Of a DNA stretch of 64,000 nt, positions 47,370 through 57,534 are shown in pieces (positions within the stretch are counted from its first letter, which is position 1; every line of letters starts with the position of its first letter). The stretch spans positions 62,001 through 126,000 of the forward strand of contig CALFPJ010000026.1 in NCBI GenBank assembly GCA_937919655.1. Direction: 5' to 3'. This stretch comes from an uncultured Gemmatimonadales bacterium. GTDB taxonomy: Bacteria; Gemmatimonadota; Gemmatimonadetes; Longimicrobiales; Gaopeijiaceae. The notes beneath the pieces were generated by a model, which saw nothing but the letters and a program-made list of their open reading frames with translations, ran no database searches and had not been told where the DNA came from. A program made the translations under genes and the position numbers.

Positions 47370-49634
47370 ATGACCTTGAGACTCCCTTCGCGCGTTGGCT
47401 TGTCGACTCTATGTGCCGTATTGGTCCTGTCCTTCGCACCCAAACCCGTGACTGCGCAGCTACTCGGCTTTACGGACGAGGGCACCCAAGCGCAGCGGGA
47501 CCTCGAAGCCCGCTTCGATTCACAGCTCGATGTCGACCATCTGAGCGAGTGGCTCCGCTATCTGACCCGGCACCCGAACCACGTCGGATCGCCAGGCGCC
47601 AAGGAAAACGCGGAGTGGATCGCCGACAAATTTCGGTCCTGGGGTTTCGAGACCCGCATCGACGTCTATCAGGTGATGTTCCCCACGCCCCGCGAGCGAC
47701 GGGTCGAACTCGTCGCGCCAACGCGCTATACGCTCAGGTTGGAAGAACCCGCGCTGGCCGAGGACGCCACTTCGGGCATCACCGAAAATCTACTGCCGAC
47801 CTATAACGCTTATTCCGCAGACGGTGACGTGGAAGCTGAGGTCGTTTACGTCAATTACGGGATCCCGGCGGACTACGATGAGTTAGAACGCCGGGGCATC
47901 GATGTTCGCGGCAAGATCGCCCTGGCCCGCTACGGCGGCTCATGGCGCGGTATCAAGCCGAAGGTCGCTGCCGAACGCGGTGCGATCGCCACGTTGATCT
48001 TTTCCGACCCCAAGGATGACGGCTACTTCCAGGGCGACGTCTACCCAGAAGGCGCCTACCGCATGGAGCACGGCGCCCAGCGCGGCTCCGTGGTGGACAT
48101 GCCCCAGTACCCGGGCGATCCACTCACGCCGGGCGTGGGTGCGACGGCTGACGCAGAACGCTACACAGTCGAAGAAGCACCGACGATCATGAAGATTCCC
48201 GTCTTGCCGATCTCTTATGCGGACGCCCTGCCCATTCTGCAGGCGATGGGCGGGCCCGTGGCGCCTCAGGCGTGGCGGGGTGCGCTACCACTCACCTACC
48301 ACTTGGGGCCTGGGCCGGCGCGAGTGCGCGTCAAGTTGGCCTTCAATTGGGACCTCACACCCGCGTACGACGTGATCGCCGTGCTGCGCGGATCCGATTT
48401 TCCCGACGAGTGGGTCATCCGCGGGAATCACATGGACGGATGGGCCTTCGGTGCGGGGGACCCACTGAGCGGAATGATGCCGCTCATGGAGGAGGCCCGC
48501 GCAGTCGGGGAACTGGTGAAGAGCGGATGGCGCCCAAAGCGCACGATCGTCTACACGGGCTGGGACGCCGAAGAGCCGGGCCTGCTTGGCTCCACCGAAT
48601 GGGCCGAGGATCACGCCGCCGAGCTGCAGGAAAAGGCCGTCGCCTACATCAACTCCGACGGTAACGGGCGAGGCTTCCTAGGCCTGGCCGGCTCGCACAC
48701 GCTTGAGCGCTTCGTCAACGAGATCGGTCCTGACGTGATGGATCCGCAGACGGGCGTCACCGTCGCCGAACGCGTGAACGCCGCGCGCGCCGTCGGGGGG
48801 GACCCCGAGGTGTTCTCGCGCGCGGACCGGCGCATTGATCCGCTCGGGTCAGGCTCCGACTACACGCCCTTCCTTCAACACTTAGGCATTCCATCGCTCA
48901 ACATCGGCTACGGTGGAGAGAGCGGAGGGGGATCGTACCACTCCATTTTCGACTCGTTCGATCACTACTCGCGGTTCGGAGATCCCGGCTTCGTCTACGG
49001 CATCGCGCTCGCACAGACGGCGGGTCGGGCGACGCTCCGTCTGGCGAATGCCGATGTGATTCCCCTGCGATTCGGCAATTTCGCAGACAACGTCCGTAAG
49101 TACTTGGGTGAAGTCCAGGAACTCGCGAATACCATGAGGACCGAGACTGAGCGTCATAACCGTCTCGTTGACGAAGGCGCGTTCGACCTAGCCGCCGACC
49201 CGACGGAAACGTACGTCGCTCCGGGCAAGAAGGAGGCGGTACCCTTCCTCAACTTCGCGCCACTCGAAAACGCCGTGGCGCGCCTGGAACGGTCGTCCGC
49301 GCACTATGACGAAATGCTGTCCGCCATGATGGCGAAGGGCGGAGTGGATGCCCCTTCGAGGGCCCGCCTCAACGACATCCTTCAGGGGATGGAACAGCGC
49401 ATGACGCAGGAAGATGGCCTGCCCCGCCGACCTTGGTTCCGGCACATGATCTACGCACCGGGCTTCTGGACCGGCTATGGCGTGAAGACGCTGCCCGGCG
49501 TTCGTGAGGGACTCGAAGAACGGGAATGGGGCGAGGTTCGCCATTATGTCGACGAAATCTCGGCCGCGCTCGACCGAGTGAGCGACGGCTTGGACGAGGC
49601 GGCTGGTGTCCTCGTGAGCTCCGGCCGCGAATGA
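47370..49634 (+). CDS. Secreted M28B zinc peptidase (PSMA/transferrin-receptor-like)
   Basis: The 754-residue protein has a Sec signal (TLCAVLVLSFAPKPVTAQ), a PA domain (about residues 150-300, IDVRGKIALARYGGSWRGIK), the M28 zinc site (His in VIRGNHMDGWAFGAGD, Asp in the same block, Glu pair in WDAEEPGLLGSTEW, Asp in INSDGNGRG, His in GGGSYHSIFDSFDHY) and a C-terminal TFR-dimerisation-like helical domain. It is a glutamate-carboxypeptidase-II-type enzyme that releases amino acids from peptides outside the cytoplasm. The ATG at 47370 gives the signal peptide. It ends with a strong terminator and is divergent to an amino-acid transporter. Confidence 0.93.
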   Translation: MTLRLPSRVGLSTLCAVLVLSFAPKPVTAQLLGFTDEGTQAQRDLEARFDSQLDVDHLSEWLRYLTRHPNHVGSPGAKENAEWIADKFRSWGFETRIDVYQVMFPTPRERRVELVAPTRYTLRLEEPALAEDATSGITENLLPTYNAYSADGDVEAEVVYVNYGIPADYDELERRGIDVRGKIALARYGGSWRGIKPKVAAERGAIATLIFSDPKDDGYFQGDVYPEGAYRMEHGAQRGSVVDMPQYPGDPLTPGVGATADAERYTVEEAPTIMKIPVLPISYADALPILQAMGGPVAPQAWRGALPLTYHLGPGPARVRVKLAFNWDLTPAYDVIAVLRGSDFPDEWVIRGNHMDGWAFGAGDPLSGMMPLMEEARAVGELVKSGWRPKRTIVYTGWDAEEPGLLGSTEWAEDHAAELQEKAVAYINSDGNGRGFLGLAGSHTLERFVNEIGPDVMDPQTGVTVAERVNAARAVGGDPEVFSRADRRIDPLGSGSDYTPFLQHLGIPSLNIGYGGESGGGSYHSIFDSFDHYSRFGDPGFVYGIALAQTAGRATLRLANADVIPLRFGNFADNVRKYLGEVQELANTMRTETERHNRLVDEGAFDLAADPTETYVAPGKKEAVPFLNFAPLENAVARLERSSAHYDEMLSAMMAKGGVDAPSRARLNDILQGMEQRMTQEDGLPRRPWFRHMIYAPGFWTGYGVKTLPGVREGLEEREWGEVRHYVDEISAALDRVSDGLDEAAGVLVSSGRE

Positions 49635-49647
49635 GTCAATAGACGAG

Positions 49648-49685
49648 CCGGCTCCGCCAGACGCGTGGCGGAGCCGGTCTTTTTT
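49648..49685 (+). terminator. Rho-independent terminator of the M28 peptidase gene
   Basis: CCGGCTCCGCCA (49648-49659) pairs perfectly with TGGCGGAGCCGG (49666-49677) over a 6-nt loop and is followed by TCTTTTTT. It starts 14 nt after the stop codon. The T run touches the 3' end of the convergent DUF885-like gene. Confidence 0.92.
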
Positions 49686-51375
49686 ACCGCCGACCAAGCT
49701 CCAAAATCGGGTGCTTCTCGCCGGTCATTTCCCAGCGGGTCAGCACGATCGGAATCACGCCAGCATCGAAGAATCCGTCGAAGAAACGCTTCACCGTGAA
49801 GTCTTCCCCTTCCTCAATCGCGTATTCGGCGAGCAGCTCTTCGATCTGCACTTTCCCCGTCACGTAGCTCGTCCCGTAGCCCGGCTGACGCAGATATAGG
49901 TGCTGTTCGCTGCGCACCAGATCACCCTCCGTCAGCCAGCCTCGGGGTGTCCACTTCATCGCGTTCGTGACGGCCTGCTCCATGTCGTACTCACCGCCGT
50001 GCAACATGAGACCACTCAGGGCCCGCGCCGACCGCTGGGCCAGCATGATCCACGTCAGTTCGCGGGCCCGCGGCTGCCCTTCGAGCAGCCCCAAATGCAT
50101 GAACATCTCTTCAACGCCCGTGGCGAGTCCCTCCGAGCGGGAGTCGAAAATGTTGTAGAGCTGTGGCGTCGCGCGGATGAGGCTCGCGTGCGGATTCTCT
50201 CGCATGCGTGCCAACTCGATCCAGTGGTGCATATGCGGGCGGAAGGCGTCCGGAGCGCGGTAGATCACCTCAAGGAAGAAATTGCGTACCTCTCCAGTCG
50301 CTGCGGGTGTAAAGCTGCCGTTCACCGCACGGAGTGCCGGGTCCATCCATGGCTCGACGGTTTGGACCTCCTCGTCTTCCAGGAACTTCATGTACGCCGT
50401 GACAGACGCATTCAGCAGGTTGTCATAGTTGCGGGTGTCGCTGATGCGTTCGAGCGCGGGGAGATGGCGGTTCCGGTTCTCCTCCAGGCGCATCGACGCG
50501 TGCGATCGCGCCAGTTCCCGACGCATGATGGTGACCTGCTCCTCCCAGGAGTACGGGACGAGGTGGACGTTCTGCATGTACCACGTGTAGTCGTCTTTGC
50601 CGACGCCTGACGGACCCGTCTTCGAAGGAGCTTCGGCCTCCAGCCACATCCGAAACGCATCTGAGGCGTCTCGGGCTGCGACGATCGCCCGGTCTAAGTC
50701 CCGGCTCGTGCCGGCGACCCGAGCGCCAAAGGCGTCCAGCGCCCCGGCCTGCCCGCGGAACGACCTGTCGCCGGCCAGCCACAGGTCGCGAGCGTTCGAG
50801 TCGTTGAGGTTCACTCGGGCCTCTTCGAGCAGACCAGGAATCGCGCCGATGCGGGCCGCCATTTCCGCCGCGTCAGAGGTCGACAGCGGGTAGTCGTAGG
50901 TCCACAGGTCGATCCACCCGTGAATTACAGAACCCTCGTGCGCGGGCACGTCACTCTGTGCCTCGTAGATCGTGACGTAGTAGGCGGGGTCTTTGGCCCA
51001 CGGGCGCCGCACACGGTGATCGAAGTCGAGGCCGTTTATCTCGGCTCGGATCACGTGCCAGTCGATCTGCTGAGAGACCGGCCAGGACTCCACGTCCATC
51101 GCGTAGAGTCGATCCATCCATCCCACCAGTTCACGTTGCTGCTGTGACATCGCCCCGGCCGTGTAGTCAGGCACGTGATCCGTGAAGTCCGGCATTTCGA
51201 ATGCACGCCAGTCCTGGTAGAAGCGGACGAGTTCGTCCTGCGTCTGCGCGGTGGCTCCCTGGACCGAGACGACGACGAGAAAAGCTCCTAGGAGCATGTG
51301 CACCAGGCGCCGCCACATGGCGGGTGCTCGGGGGGCACAGCTGACGAGTGATCGAGGCAGGGAGCTTAGATGCAT
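49684..51375 (-). CDS. Secreted DUF885-like protein lacking the HExxPGH motif
   Basis: The 563-residue protein has a Sec signal (RRLVHMLLGAFLVVVSVQGA). The helical body resembles the DUF885 family: Y.TVIYEAQ-type loop, WYMQNVHLVPYSWEEQV, FLEVIYRAPDAFRPHMHHWI and YNIFDSRSEGLATGVEEMFM. Most members carry HExxPGH, suggesting metallopeptidase activity; here the equivalent stretch reads RPHMHHWIEL and no HExxH occurs. It may be a divergent or inactive member. The start at 51375 or 51318 cannot be decided; neither has a strong ribosome binding site. It is convergent with the M28 gene. Confidence 0.75.
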   Translation of the reverse strand: MHLSSLPRSLVSCAPRAPAMWRRLVHMLLGAFLVVVSVQGATAQTQDELVRFYQDWRAFEMPDFTDHVPDYTAGAMSQQQRELVGWMDRLYAMDVESWPVSQQIDWHVIRAEINGLDFDHRVRRPWAKDPAYYVTIYEAQSDVPAHEGSVIHGWIDLWTYDYPLSTSDAAEMAARIGAIPGLLEEARVNLNDSNARDLWLAGDRSFRGQAGALDAFGARVAGTSRDLDRAIVAARDASDAFRMWLEAEAPSKTGPSGVGKDDYTWYMQNVHLVPYSWEEQVTIMRRELARSHASMRLEENRNRHLPALERISDTRNYDNLLNASVTAYMKFLEDEEVQTVEPWMDPALRAVNGSFTPAATGEVRNFFLEVIYRAPDAFRPHMHHWIELARMRENPHASLIRATPQLYNIFDSRSEGLATGVEEMFMHLGLLEGQPRARELTWIMLAQRSARALSGLMLHGGEYDMEQAVTNAMKWTPRGWLTEGDLVRSEQHLYLRQPGYGTSYVTGKVQIEELLAEYAIEEGEDFTVKRFFDGFFDAGVIPIVLTRWEMTGEKHPILELGRR

Positions 51376-51528
51376 GGGTTTTCCGAAGTGAAATGGGCTA
51401 GGTCAATCACGAACACGGAGGCCTACTCGTTCGACTCTGAGACCAGTCTAGGAGGTGGTGCCCTAGCTCGCCATCGCTGCTTCCAGAGAGCGGTCGAAGG
51501 TCATCACGTTGCTGACGCCTCTCCGATG

Positions 51529-51813
51529 TCAGGCGTCCCAGTTGGGCTCCTCGAACACCACGGAGAGCCAGTCCATCGGTTCGCCGTCGTCCAGGTCATC
51601 TTCGTCGTCATCGACATCCCCGTCGTCATCGTCGACGGTCTAAAGAATGTCCTCGAGGGCTTCGTCCCCGATCAGCGCCCTGATCTCGTCCGAGAAGAGC
51701 ACTCGGTTGATCGCTTCGTCAACGACCTCAGCGTCGTTCATTGAGTCACTCGACTCGCGAAGCCGATCCAGTTTGTATTGCTGGATCGGGACCAGCTTCC
51801 ATTCGACTGCCAT
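51529..51813 (-). pseudogene. Small acidic protein gene interrupted by one TAG
   Basis: From an ATG at 51813 with a G-rich ribosome site, the frame encodes MAVEWKLVPIQQYKLDRLRE and, further on, EVVDEAINRVLFSDEIRALI to EDIL, then TAG at 51640-51642. The same frame continues without another stop for 36 codons (TVDDDDGDVDDDEDDLDDGE then PMDWLSVVFEEPNWDA) to a TGA at 51529. It could be a 57-residue protein, or a 94-residue protein with one nonsense change. I do not recognise the family. The long Asp/Glu run is notable. Confidence 0.5.
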
Positions 51814-51936
51814 CGCGCCCCCCCATCCGATGCGTGCACGACCAGAACCTCGGTCTTCGCAAGATGTGGCGCACGCTGGGGCGAAAGAATGGCGATATCG
51901 GCCGGGCGGAGGTGCTCCCGCCCGGCCAAGATCCCA

Positions 51937-54900
51937 TTACCCGCCGACCCGTCTCCCCGGTGTCCAGGGAGCACCCGCAGCGGCCAGAGCCTCTTCGAGT
52001 TGCATTAACTGGCCGCTCACTAAAGCGGCGAGTTCCCGCTCCAAGACAGAGAAGTCGCGTTGGGCGATCTCGATATTCGTGCGCTGCGTGGCGGTCGGGT
52101 TCTGACGCGTGGACCAGTGCCCTCCCACAACGTTGCCCACCCTTCCTGAGATCGACGGCACGGAGGGCTCGTTGAGCGATCCCCGAACGCGGTCGCCCTG
52201 AAGTCGAAGCGCGATCGCATCAAAGCTCCGTCCCACGTCGTCGATACGACCGAACAGCGCTGGGTCAGCCGCAGGCGTCCGCACCAAAGCCGCACGCATG
52301 TACCGCAGCCGATCGCGCTGGGCCCCGAGTTCCGCACTGGCGATCCCGATCCGACGCTGCAACTCGCTCGTCTGGTACTGGAAGTCCGCCACGGCGACGA
52401 AGTCCGTGCCCGGCGCGCTGGGCACTGGCTTCACCTCGAAGTTTTGGGAATCCCCCATGCTCTCGACACCAGTGGCGGTCACCATCAACATCTGAGCCGA
52501 ATACATACCCGGAGCGGCGAGCGGCCCGATGGGGTCCGTCACCCAGGGCGGAATGAAACCAGGCGTGGACAGGTCGATCGGGTCCGGAGCGGGCCTGCGT
52601 AGGTCCCACGTCACCCGATGCAGCCCGGCCTTCGCAGAGCCTTCCAACCAGCGTACCGGACCGCCCGCGGCGTCAGATATCTGGAGCAGAACCTTCGCTC
52701 CACTCTCGCCGGCCTCCGCCCGCAACGCGTCGTACCCAGGAAACGGCACGTCCGCGCTGCTCACCCGCAGCTCCTTCTCGCGTGCCTTGCGCACGTCACT
52801 GGGATTCTGCGAGGTCTCAGCCACCAGGTACGTCAGCGTCGCGCCAAAGTCCGGATTCGGCGCAGCATATGCGGTACTCCCCAGCGTTGGACGGCCGGTC
52901 GCCTGATTGGTCAGGTGCGGCACGTACCACCACGCATCGCGCACGGGCATGACACCACCCCGCCCTGCCAAGGCCCCTGAAGCGATTTCTCGAAGCGGAC
53001 TGTAGTCGTCTAGGATGTAGATCCCACGGCCGAAGGTCGCGCCGACAATGTCGTCATCGCGGCGGTGCAGCTTCACGTCGCGAAAAGCGATCGTTGGGGC
53101 CCCGGCACTCAGCTTATGCCAATTCGTTCCGCCGTTCGGGCTGAAGTACAGGCCCCACTCCCCCGCGAGGACAAGTAGGTCAGGCACGACGTGATCTTGT
53201 TGGATCGCCCAGGCGATGGTGCCATCCGGCAGGTCGCCGCGAATAGATGTCCAACTGCGCCCGTTGTCATCGCTACGGAACAGATACGGCGTGAAGTCTC
53301 CCACTTTGTGGGCGTCGGCTAGCGCGAAGACGGTGTTCGCTTCGTGCTGGCTGACTTCGACCTTGTTGATGAAAGCACGCTCAGGGACGCCTGGCAGGGC
53401 GGCTGCCCGCGTCCATGTCTGTCCCGCATCGCCCGAAAAATGGATGAGCCCGTCATCCGACCCAGTGTAAAGAACACCTTCGGCGACGGGAGACTCGGTC
53501 ACCGACGTCAGCGTCGAATACAGGGACATTGCTCCGTTGTCGTGCATGGCGCCCAACTCCCACACACGGCCCATGTACGGCAGCTCATAACGGTTGGTGT
53601 TCGTCGTGAGGTCGCCGCTGATGGCCTTCCAAGAGTCACCCCGATTGTCACTACGCCACAGACGCTGCGACGCAAAATACAGCCGGTCCGAGTCGTGCGG
53701 ACTGATCATGATCGGCGAGTCCCAATTCCATCGCTCGGGCGGATCACCCACGGCGGGCTGGGGCTGGATCCGGAGCGATTCCTCGCTCTTCCTGTCGGTG
53801 CGGAACAGGTTCCCCTGCTGCGTCATCAGATAGAGGATGTCCGGGTCGCTCGGGTCGATCTGCACGCCGTAGCCGTCGGCACCCATGGGAAAGTACCAGT
53901 CTTCGTTGCGCACGCCTTCGGTGCTCGTGGTGCGCGACGGCCCCCACAACGTGCCAAGGTCCTGCGCCCCGCCGAGCAGGTCGTAGAAGGGCTCAGCGTT
54001 CGACATGGCCACCTTGTAGAACTGGGAGATGGGCAGGTTCGGGAAGTGGCGCCATGTGATGCCGCGATCGAACGTCTCATAGAGGCCGGCGTCCGTGCCC
54101 GCCAGCATGTGAAGCGTGTTGTCCGGGTCGATCCACAAGGCGTGGTTGTCCGAGTGTTTCTCACGGCCGGAGCCGAGGTTGTTAAACGTCGAACCCCCAT
54201 CGTGCGTGATCTGGAAGAAGACGTCCATCTGAATGACGATGTCCGCTTCGGTCGGCGATGCCTCGATCTCTTGGTAGTAGTGCGGGCCCGTCCCACCAGA
54301 GATGTAGTTGTTGCGGTGTTCCCAGCTCTCGCCCTTGTCGGTCGAGCGATAGAAGCCGCGATCGCCGTCTGCTGTTTCGATCGTGGCGTAGACCAAGTTC
54401 GGGTCGGCAGGCGTGACCGCGAGGCCGATCTTGCCCATGTCGCCACTGGGCAGGCCACGCGTCACCTCGCGCCACGAGTCCCCGCCATCGGTCGACTTAT
54501 AGATGCCGGACTTTTCACCTCCGGACATCAGCCCCCAAATGTGCCTGCGACGCTGATAAGCCGCGGCATAAACCACGTTCGGATCGCTGGGGTCGAACTC
54601 GAGATCGGTGACCCCGGTGTTTTCGTCGATGGCGAGCACATGCGCCCACGTCTCCCCAGCATCGACCGTCTTGTACACGCCGCGCTCGCCGCCCGAGGCC
54701 CACAACGGGCCCTCTGAAGCAACGAGGACCGTCGCCCCGTTGTCCGGCCGAATCAGGATCTTGCCGATGTGCTCCGACGTCTCCATGCCGACGTTGTCCC
54801 AAGAAGCGCCTCCATCTCGGCTGCGATAGACGCCGGAGCCCCAGCCGAGGTGACGACCGCTGACGTTCTCTCCCGTGCCGACCCACACCACTTCTGGGTT

Positions 54901-55200
54901 GGTCGGATCCAGGGCGATCGTGCCAGTGGAGTAGGTCCGCTGATCGTCAAAGATGGGCGTCCAGGTCGTCCCCGCATTCGTGGTCTTCCACACCCCACCT
55001 GAACCGACACCCAGGTACCAGACGGACTTGTTGGTCGGGTCGACCTTGATGTCGGCAATTCGACCCCCGGCAACGGCGGGGCCGACCTCGCGGAGCGGGA
55101 GGGCTGAGATGGCCTCGGCGACCGTGGTCTGAGCGGCTGCCGAGCCGCCAAAGGAGGCGGCGCAGGCGGCGAAGGCGAGAGCGATGATCCGGGAGCGCAT
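51937..55200 (-). CDS. Secreted sortilin/BNR-type beta-propeller protein, second copy
   Basis: The 1087-residue protein has a Sec signal (IIALAFAACAASFGGSAAAQ). BNR/Asp-box repeats include KTTNAGTTWTPI, RSRDGGASWDNV, KTVDAGETWAHV, KSTDGGDSWREV, RSTDKGESWEHR, RSDNRGDSWKAI and RSDDNGRSWTSI, and the C-terminal 250 residues form a tail like that of the protein at 39471-42623. The overall plan (propellers, then SPLREI region, then alpha/beta tail) is the same, so they are paralogues. No catalytic residues are evident; a role in binding or assembling secreted proteins is possible. The ATG at 55200 was chosen for the signal peptide. Confidence 0.88.
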   Translation of the reverse strand: MRSRIIALAFAACAASFGGSAAAQTTVAEAISALPLREVGPAVAGGRIADIKVDPTNKSVWYLGVGSGGVWKTTNAGTTWTPIFDDQRTYSTGTIALDPTNPEVVWVGTGENVSGRHLGWGSGVYRSRDGGASWDNVGMETSEHIGKILIRPDNGATVLVASEGPLWASGGERGVYKTVDAGETWAHVLAIDENTGVTDLEFDPSDPNVVYAAAYQRRRHIWGLMSGGEKSGIYKSTDGGDSWREVTRGLPSGDMGKIGLAVTPADPNLVYATIETADGDRGFYRSTDKGESWEHRNNYISGGTGPHYYQEIEASPTEADIVIQMDVFFQITHDGGSTFNNLGSGREKHSDNHALWIDPDNTLHMLAGTDAGLYETFDRGITWRHFPNLPISQFYKVAMSNAEPFYDLLGGAQDLGTLWGPSRTTSTEGVRNEDWYFPMGADGYGVQIDPSDPDILYLMTQQGNLFRTDRKSEESLRIQPQPAVGDPPERWNWDSPIMISPHDSDRLYFASQRLWRSDNRGDSWKAISGDLTTNTNRYELPYMGRVWELGAMHDNGAMSLYSTLTSVTESPVAEGVLYTGSDDGLIHFSGDAGQTWTRAAALPGVPERAFINKVEVSQHEANTVFALADAHKVGDFTPYLFRSDDNGRSWTSIRGDLPDGTIAWAIQQDHVVPDLLVLAGEWGLYFSPNGGTNWHKLSAGAPTIAFRDVKLHRRDDDIVGATFGRGIYILDDYSPLREIASGALAGRGGVMPVRDAWWYVPHLTNQATGRPTLGSTAYAAPNPDFGATLTYLVAETSQNPSDVRKAREKELRVSSADVPFPGYDALRAEAGESGAKVLLQISDAAGGPVRWLEGSAKAGLHRVTWDLRRPAPDPIDLSTPGFIPPWVTDPIGPLAAPGMYSAQMLMVTATGVESMGDSQNFEVKPVPSAPGTDFVAVADFQYQTSELQRRIGIASAELGAQRDRLRYMRAALVRTPAADPALFGRIDDVGRSFDAIALRLQGDRVRGSLNEPSVPSISGRVGNVVGGHWSTRQNPTATQRTNIEIAQRDFSVLERELAALVSGQLMQLEEALAAAGAPWTPGRRVGG

Positions 55201-55350
55201 GGTTGTCTCGAGTCGAGCGGGAACGTGACTTGGCAACCATGTCGAGGCGGCTAGTGGCGGGCAAGGGTGCCCAGCTCCGCCCATGCACGAACCACCGCCG
55301 CACTTTGAGGGCCCTCGCTCTACTTCAACTCCCAGCGGCCTCCCTCGCGA

Positions 55351-57534
55351 TCAGCCCAGCGCGATCGGCAACGTCCTGATCCGCTCGCCGGTCAGCGCGA
55401 ACAACGCGTTGGTGACCGCGGGCGCGATCGGCGGCACACCCGGCTCCCCGGCCCCACCCGGACCATCCCCACTGGGCGCGAGAACCACGTGGATATCCGG
55501 GGCCTCGTTCATGCGCAACATCTGGTAGTCATGGAAGTTGCTCTGCACCGCACGACCTGCCTCGATGTTCACCCTGCCATATAGGGCAGCAGTCAGACCA
55601 AAAATGATGCCGCTCTCCATTTGAGCCCGCACGATCGCGGGGTTCACCACGACACCGCAGTCGATCGCACACCAAACCTTATGAATGCGAGGCCGACCGT
55701 CCTCCACGGAGACCTCAGCGACCTGCGCGACGTACGAGCCGAACGACTCGGCCACTGCGATGCCACGCGCCCGCCCTTCCGGGACGTCGCTGCCCCAGGC
55801 GGCTGCTTCGGCTACTGCGTTTAAGACCGCCAAATGCCTCGGATGATCGCCGAGCAACTCACGACGGTACGTGTATGGATCCCTCCCGGCGGCGTCCGCC
55901 AATTCGTCGATGAAGGATTCGACGACGAACGCCGTGGACGAATGCCCAACCGATCGCCAGAATCCGACCGGAATCGGCAAGTCGACCATCGCGGCGGTCA
56001 TACGGAAGTGCGGCACGTGATAAGGCTGATTCGAAGCACCTTCGGCCGACGTCGGATCCACGCCGTTCTTCATGACGGTACGGTCCCGGACAAAACCCGG
56101 GATCCATCCCGGTAGCAACCGAGTCAGAATCGATTGACCGGCCATGTCGTGACGCCACACCGCGGGCATGCCGGCATCATCGAGAACCGCCGACAACTCG
56201 TGGAGCGACGCGGGACGGTAGAAGTCATGCTGCATGTCGTCTTCCCGCGACCAAATGACCTTCACCGGGCCATCCAGCAGGCCAGCAAGCTCTGCAGCCT
56301 CCTGGACGAAGTCCTTCTCGGCTCGACGCCCGAAGCCGCCGCCGAGGAAGGTCGAGTGCACAACCGTGTCATCCGCGTCGACCCCGGCGGCCTTCGCAGC
56401 TACCTGCCGAGCGCCACCACCAAGTGCTGAGGGTCCGTTCTGGAACTGGGTCCCGACCCAAACCGTGCAACGGCCGTCCTCGACCAGCGCCGTGCAGTTC
56501 ATCGGCTCCATGGTCGCGTGGGCCAAATAGGGTAGTGCGTACGTGGCGGTGATCGCCTCGCCCGCACTCACCGACGCTGCGTCCACGTCGCCGTGCTCCC
56601 CAGCCACACCGCCACCCTCGCGGATGGCCTCCGCAAAACGACGCGTGACCTCAGCGTCATTCAGGGTGCTCGCCACACCCTCGTCCCAATCGATGACAAG
56701 CGCGCTACGCCCTTTTTGGGCCGGCCAATAACCATCTGCGACCACGGCCACTCCGTTACTGAGTTCCACGACCGAGTGCACACCGGGCACGGCGAGGGCG
56801 GCGGCCGGATCGAAGGAACGCAGCCGCCCTCCGAACACGGGGCTGCGGGCGATCACGGCGATGCGCGCATCCGGTGGACCGGCATCCAGTCCGAACACTG
56901 CCGCTCCGGTCGTCTTCTGAGGCACATCCAAACGGTTCTGCGGCAAGCCAATGATGCGGAACTGAGACGCGTCCTTCAGCGGCACATCTTTGGGCACCGC
57001 CACCGCAGCCGCCGCGGCGGCGAGCGCCCCATAGTCGAGCGTGGCGCCGTCCGGGTGGTGCGCCTGAGCGTCACGCATGACAACCTCCTGGGCGGTGACA
57101 CCCCATTCTGCGGCTGCCGCCACTCGAAGCATCTCACGTGCGGTCGCGCCTGCTTCGCGCATCGACTCCCATGTTTCTACGGTGCTCGTGCTGCCGCCGG
57201 TCACCTGCATGCCCATGGCCACACCGTAGGCTGGGTGGGCGGGCGCGAACTCGAACGCAACTCGCTCGAAGGGCACCTCAAGTTCTTCAGCGACGAGCAT
57301 CGGCAAGGAAGTCGCGATCCCCTGCCCCATTTCCGCCTTGCCGACGATCACGGTGATGGAACCATCTGTGTCGATCCGCAGGAACGGGTTCGGGGCGAAC
57401 GCCGCGTCGGAGGGTGGCGCCCCAGGCCCGGACACGACCTTGTAGCCGACGCCCAAAACCAGGCCCGTACCGGCGAGACCCGTGATCTTTACGAACGTAC
57501 GCCGTGAGAGCCTCGACTTAGCAGGCTCGCTCAT
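55351..57534 (-). CDS. Molybdopterin-binding subunit of an aldehyde/xanthine-type oxidoreductase, Tat-exported
   Basis: The 727-residue protein has a Tat signal ([19 protein letters not shown]) and the isoquinoline 1-oxidoreductase beta-type layout: [80 protein letters not shown] and [20 protein letters not shown]. It should hydroxylate or oxidise an aromatic or aldehyde substrate with Mo-cofactor. Its start overlaps the iron-sulfur subunit stop by 4 nt. No FAD subunit is present, in line with the two-subunit Ior/Nic type that passes electrons to a cytochrome. Confidence 0.9.
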   Translation of the reverse strand: MSEPAKSRLSRRTFVKITGLAGTGLVLGVGYKVVSGPGAPPSDAAFAPNPFLRIDTDGSITVIVGKAEMGQGIATSLPMLVAEELEVPFERVAFEFAPAHPAYGVAMGMQVTGGSTSTVETWESMREAGATAREMLRVAAAAEWGVTAQEVVMRDAQAHHPDGATLDYGALAAAAAAVAVPKDVPLKDASQFRIIGLPQNRLDVPQKTTGAAVFGLDAGPPDARIAVIARSPVFGGRLRSFDPAAALAVPGVHSVVELSNGVAVVADGYWPAQKGRSALVIDWDEGVASTLNDAEVTRRFAEAIREGGGVAGEHGDVDAASVSAGEAITATYALPYLAHATMEPMNCTALVEDGRCTVWVGTQFQNGPSALGGGARQVAAKAAGVDADDTVVHSTFLGGGFGRRAEKDFVQEAAELAGLLDGPVKVIWSREDDMQHDFYRPASLHELSAVLDDAGMPAVWRHDMAGQSILTRLLPGWIPGFVRDRTVMKNGVDPTSAEGASNQPYHVPHFRMTAAMVDLPIPVGFWRSVGHSSTAFVVESFIDELADAAGRDPYTYRRELLGDHPRHLAVLNAVAEAAAWGSDVPEGRARGIAVAESFGSYVAQVAEVSVEDGRPRIHKVWCAIDCGVVVNPAIVRAQMESGIIFGLTAALYGRVNIEAGRAVQSNFHDYQMLRMNEAPDIHVVLAPSGDGPGGAGEPGVPPIAPAVTNALFALTGERIRTLPIALG

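Noticed and set aside
51560-51640. Repeated GTC/ATC triplets as a CRISPR or minisatellite
   Set aside because: The repeat is explained by an Asp/Glu-rich coding stretch on the minus strand; there are no spacers.
21608-51642. Genome-wide recoding of TAG
   Set aside because: TAG is the evident stop of several intact genes (DUF3311, GMC oxidoreductase, amidase, LVIVD protein), so global reassignment is excluded; local read-through or nonsense mutation remains.
53344-54717. Long plus-strand open frame of 457 codons
   Set aside because: It is antisense to the well-supported BNR protein gene at 51937-55200, is rich in Arg and Val, and shows no family resemblance; GC-rich codon use creates such shadows.
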